Part shown: in pieces, positions 21,149 to 22,183 of the stretch
Position numbering within the stretch: position 1 is the stretch's first letter
How the letters are laid out: each line of letters starts with the position of its first letter
Source: Bacteriovoracaceae bacterium UBA2428
GTDB lineage: Bacteria; Bdellovibrionota; UBA2428
Direction of reading: 5' to 3'
DNA length: 22,183 bases
NCBI GenBank assembly: GCA_002343545.1
Contig: DDRA01000079.1
Coordinates: 1-22,183 of the forward strand
Position numbers and translations under genes: made by a program
Notes under the pieces: model-generated
The model's database searches: none
What the model saw: only the letters and a program-made list of their open reading frames with translations
Told to the model about the DNA's origin: nothing

Positions 21149-21805
21149 TTGCGCAATCGGGGTCTCAGTCTGGCGACCGATCTGAAGTCCTTCTTCGAGG
21201 ACGAGATCCGCTTGACCTTGTCGCGACAAGGCGTCGGCATCTCGCCCCCCACCGTCGAGTACCTCGCTTCGGTCCTCGCGAAATTCGGCGATACCAAAAA
21301 TCTGCTGAAGCCGGAAGACTTCGACGAGAACGGCCAGGCCTCCCGCCAAGGGCTGCCGACCCTCGCCCTCCTTTGGCTCGAAGGTCTCGCGAATCCCGCG
21401 CCCTTCGAGCGTCTCGTCCAAATGCAGCACCTCGGCGACGTATCCCTCTTCATGACGGGATTCTTCGCCGAGAATCTCGAGCGTCGCGCGCTCGACATGG
21501 ATTATTCCATCGCGATGGGAGCGCGCGCCTACGAGACCGCGGGCAAGATCCGCGAGTCGCTGGCCGCCGAACGCACGCTCAACGTGTACTTCGAACTCGC
21601 CTCGGAGTTCCGCCGCCTCGTCGAAGTCTTCGCCGAGGTCTCCGATCGCGCAAAACTCCACGATGCCAAGGCCTTGCTTCGTCTCTACGAGCGCTGGCTC
21701 GAGACGAAGCGTCCTCGCTTGCACCGCATGCTGGCCGAAGAAGGCATCATCGCGGCCGAACGCGCGTTCGAGAACGGCCCTAGCGACCCGCGCCGAAAGG
21801 CGTAA
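21149..21805 (+). CDS. Conserved-looking cytoplasmic protein, unknown function
   Basis: A 218-residue, mostly helical and strongly charged protein without signal peptide, membrane helix or cysteine cluster. I recognise no domain. The TTG start at 21149 is supported by an unusually long Shine-Dalgarno (GGAGGAGGAGGAG) ending three bases before it; no ATG lies nearby in frame. An extended -10 promoter sits about 30 bp upstream. Notable segments are DLKSFFEDEIRLTLSRQ near the N-terminus and LLRLYERWLETKRPRLHRML near the C-terminus. It is followed after 5 nt by another unknown gene, so the two probably form an operon that diverges from kdsD. Expression may be high given the Shine-Dalgarno. Confidence 0.75.
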   Translation: MRNRGLSLATDLKSFFEDEIRLTLSRQGVGISPPTVEYLASVLAKFGDTKNLLKPEDFDENGQASRQGLPTLALLWLEGLANPAPFERLVQMQHLGDVSLFMTGFFAENLERRALDMDYSIAMGARAYETAGKIRESLAAERTLNVYFELASEFRRLVEVFAEVSDRAKLHDAKALLRLYERWLETKRPRLHRMLAEEGIIAAERAFENGPSDPRRKA

Positions 21806-21810
21806 CGGCG

Positions 21811-22183
21811 ATGCGTTTTCTTCGCGACATCCAGATTCATCTCGAGGAATGGTACGGCGCCTCGACGGGGCTCGACGTCGGTGACTTCGTCGTGGCGGCG
21901 CCCAACTTCGGGCGGCTCGGCGAACTTCTCGTCCAGGACGAAGCGGGCGACCTCGAGATCGCCCTGCTCCTCGACCGCGACATCCTGGCCGCCTGGGATC
22001 CGCACGGAGAGAAGTCCACGGCGCCCGAACCGACGCGCGCGCTCACCGTGCCTTTCGAGGAAGTCAGCCACTTCGTGTACCTCGGCTTCAACCATCGCCG
22101 GGGCCGTAACGTCACCGCGCTCGAGATGGAAATCCAGTCCGAGATCGACCGCGTGCTGCTTGCCTACCACGGCCCCTTCGGAC
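21811..22183 (+). CDS. Unknown protein, 3' end cut by window edge
   Basis: I translated this frame by hand; it stays open from ATG 21811 to the right edge (124 residues visible). AAAGG lies about ten bases before the ATG, and the upstream gene ends only 5 nt away, so the two are likely cotranscribed. The visible part is acidic, with no signal peptide or long hydrophobic helix; segments include MRFLRDIQIHLEEWYG, VAAPNFGRLGELLVQD and FEEVSHFVYLGFNHRRGRN. I do not recognise the family. Strong C/G bias at third codon positions supports it being real over the antisense open frame at the same place. Confidence 0.7.
   Translation, partial: MRFLRDIQIHLEEWYGASTGLDVGDFVVAAPNFGRLGELLVQDEAGDLEIALLLDRDILAAWDPHGEKSTAPEPTRALTVPFEEVSHFVYLGFNHRRGRNVTALEMEIQSEIDRVLLAYHGPFG

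Noticed and set aside
21685..22170. A minus-strand open frame at the right edge
   Set aside because: The plus-strand frame from 21811 is continuous, follows a gene by 5 nt with a plausible ribosome site, and has stronger third-position bias.
1..22183. CRISPR arrays, insertion sequences, phage genes, tRNA or rRNA
   Set aside because: No regularly spaced repeats, transposase motifs, integrase motifs or RNA gene signatures were seen on either strand.

Overview
The window is a GC-rich stretch of a Gram-negative chromosome that holds most of a cell-surface polysaccharide (O-antigen or capsule type) locus. The Gram-negative call rests on a KdsD-type arabinose-5-phosphate isomerase (Kdo/LPS synthesis), a lipoprotein with a lipobox, and WbpE-, Fdt- and FnlC-like nucleotide-sugar enzymes. 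The lineage cannot be fixed from sequence alone. A member of the former Deltaproteobacteria (for example Bdellovibrionota) is a guess, not a finding. No rRNA, tRNA, CRISPR array or insertion sequence was seen.

Layout from left to right. (A) 1-2477, minus strand: an FdtA-like sugar ketoisomerase, a DegT-family aminotransferase and a CgeB-like glycosyltransferase cut by the window edge, consistent with making and transferring a 3-amino-3,6-dideoxyhexose. (B) 2560-5143, plus strand: a two-domain GT2 glycosyltransferase and a SAM methyltransferase. (C) 5140-8460, minus strand: methyltransferase, HAD phosphatase, LicC-like nucleotidyltransferase and CDP-glycerol-type phosphotransferase, tightly coupled, which reads as a cassette that activates a phosphorylated small molecule and adds it to a glycan. 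(D) 8612-12053, plus strand: SDR, RmlC-like cupin, RmlD-like reductase and FnlC-like 2-epimerase, an unassigned nucleotide-sugar pathway. (E) 12059-13255, minus strand: a GT4 glycosyltransferase. (F) 13271-16229, plus strand: a polyprenyl-phosphate-type GT2, a small DUF2304 membrane protein and a large polytopic membrane protein, resembling a Gtr-type periplasmic glycosylation module. (G) 16210-17418, minus strand: an L-2-hydroxyglutarate oxidase. (H) 17584-19992, plus strand: a small secreted protein, a WbpE-like aminotransferase behind two strong inverted repeats, and a Cys/Ser-rich lipoprotein behind an AT-rich palindromic promoter region. (I) 19997-20974, minus strand: KdsD. (J) 21149 to the right edge, plus strand: two unknown conserved-looking proteins, the second truncated.

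Two architectural points stand out. All four tail-to-tail gene junctions (5140/5143, 12053/12059, 16210/16229, 19992/19997) have stop codons overlapping or within 5 nt, which leaves no room for intrinsic terminators. The WbpE-like gene has its Shine-Dalgarno sequence and the first two bases of its ATG inside a perfect 10-bp inverted repeat, which suggests translational control. The strongest candidates for undescribed biology are cassette C, cassette D and this leader.
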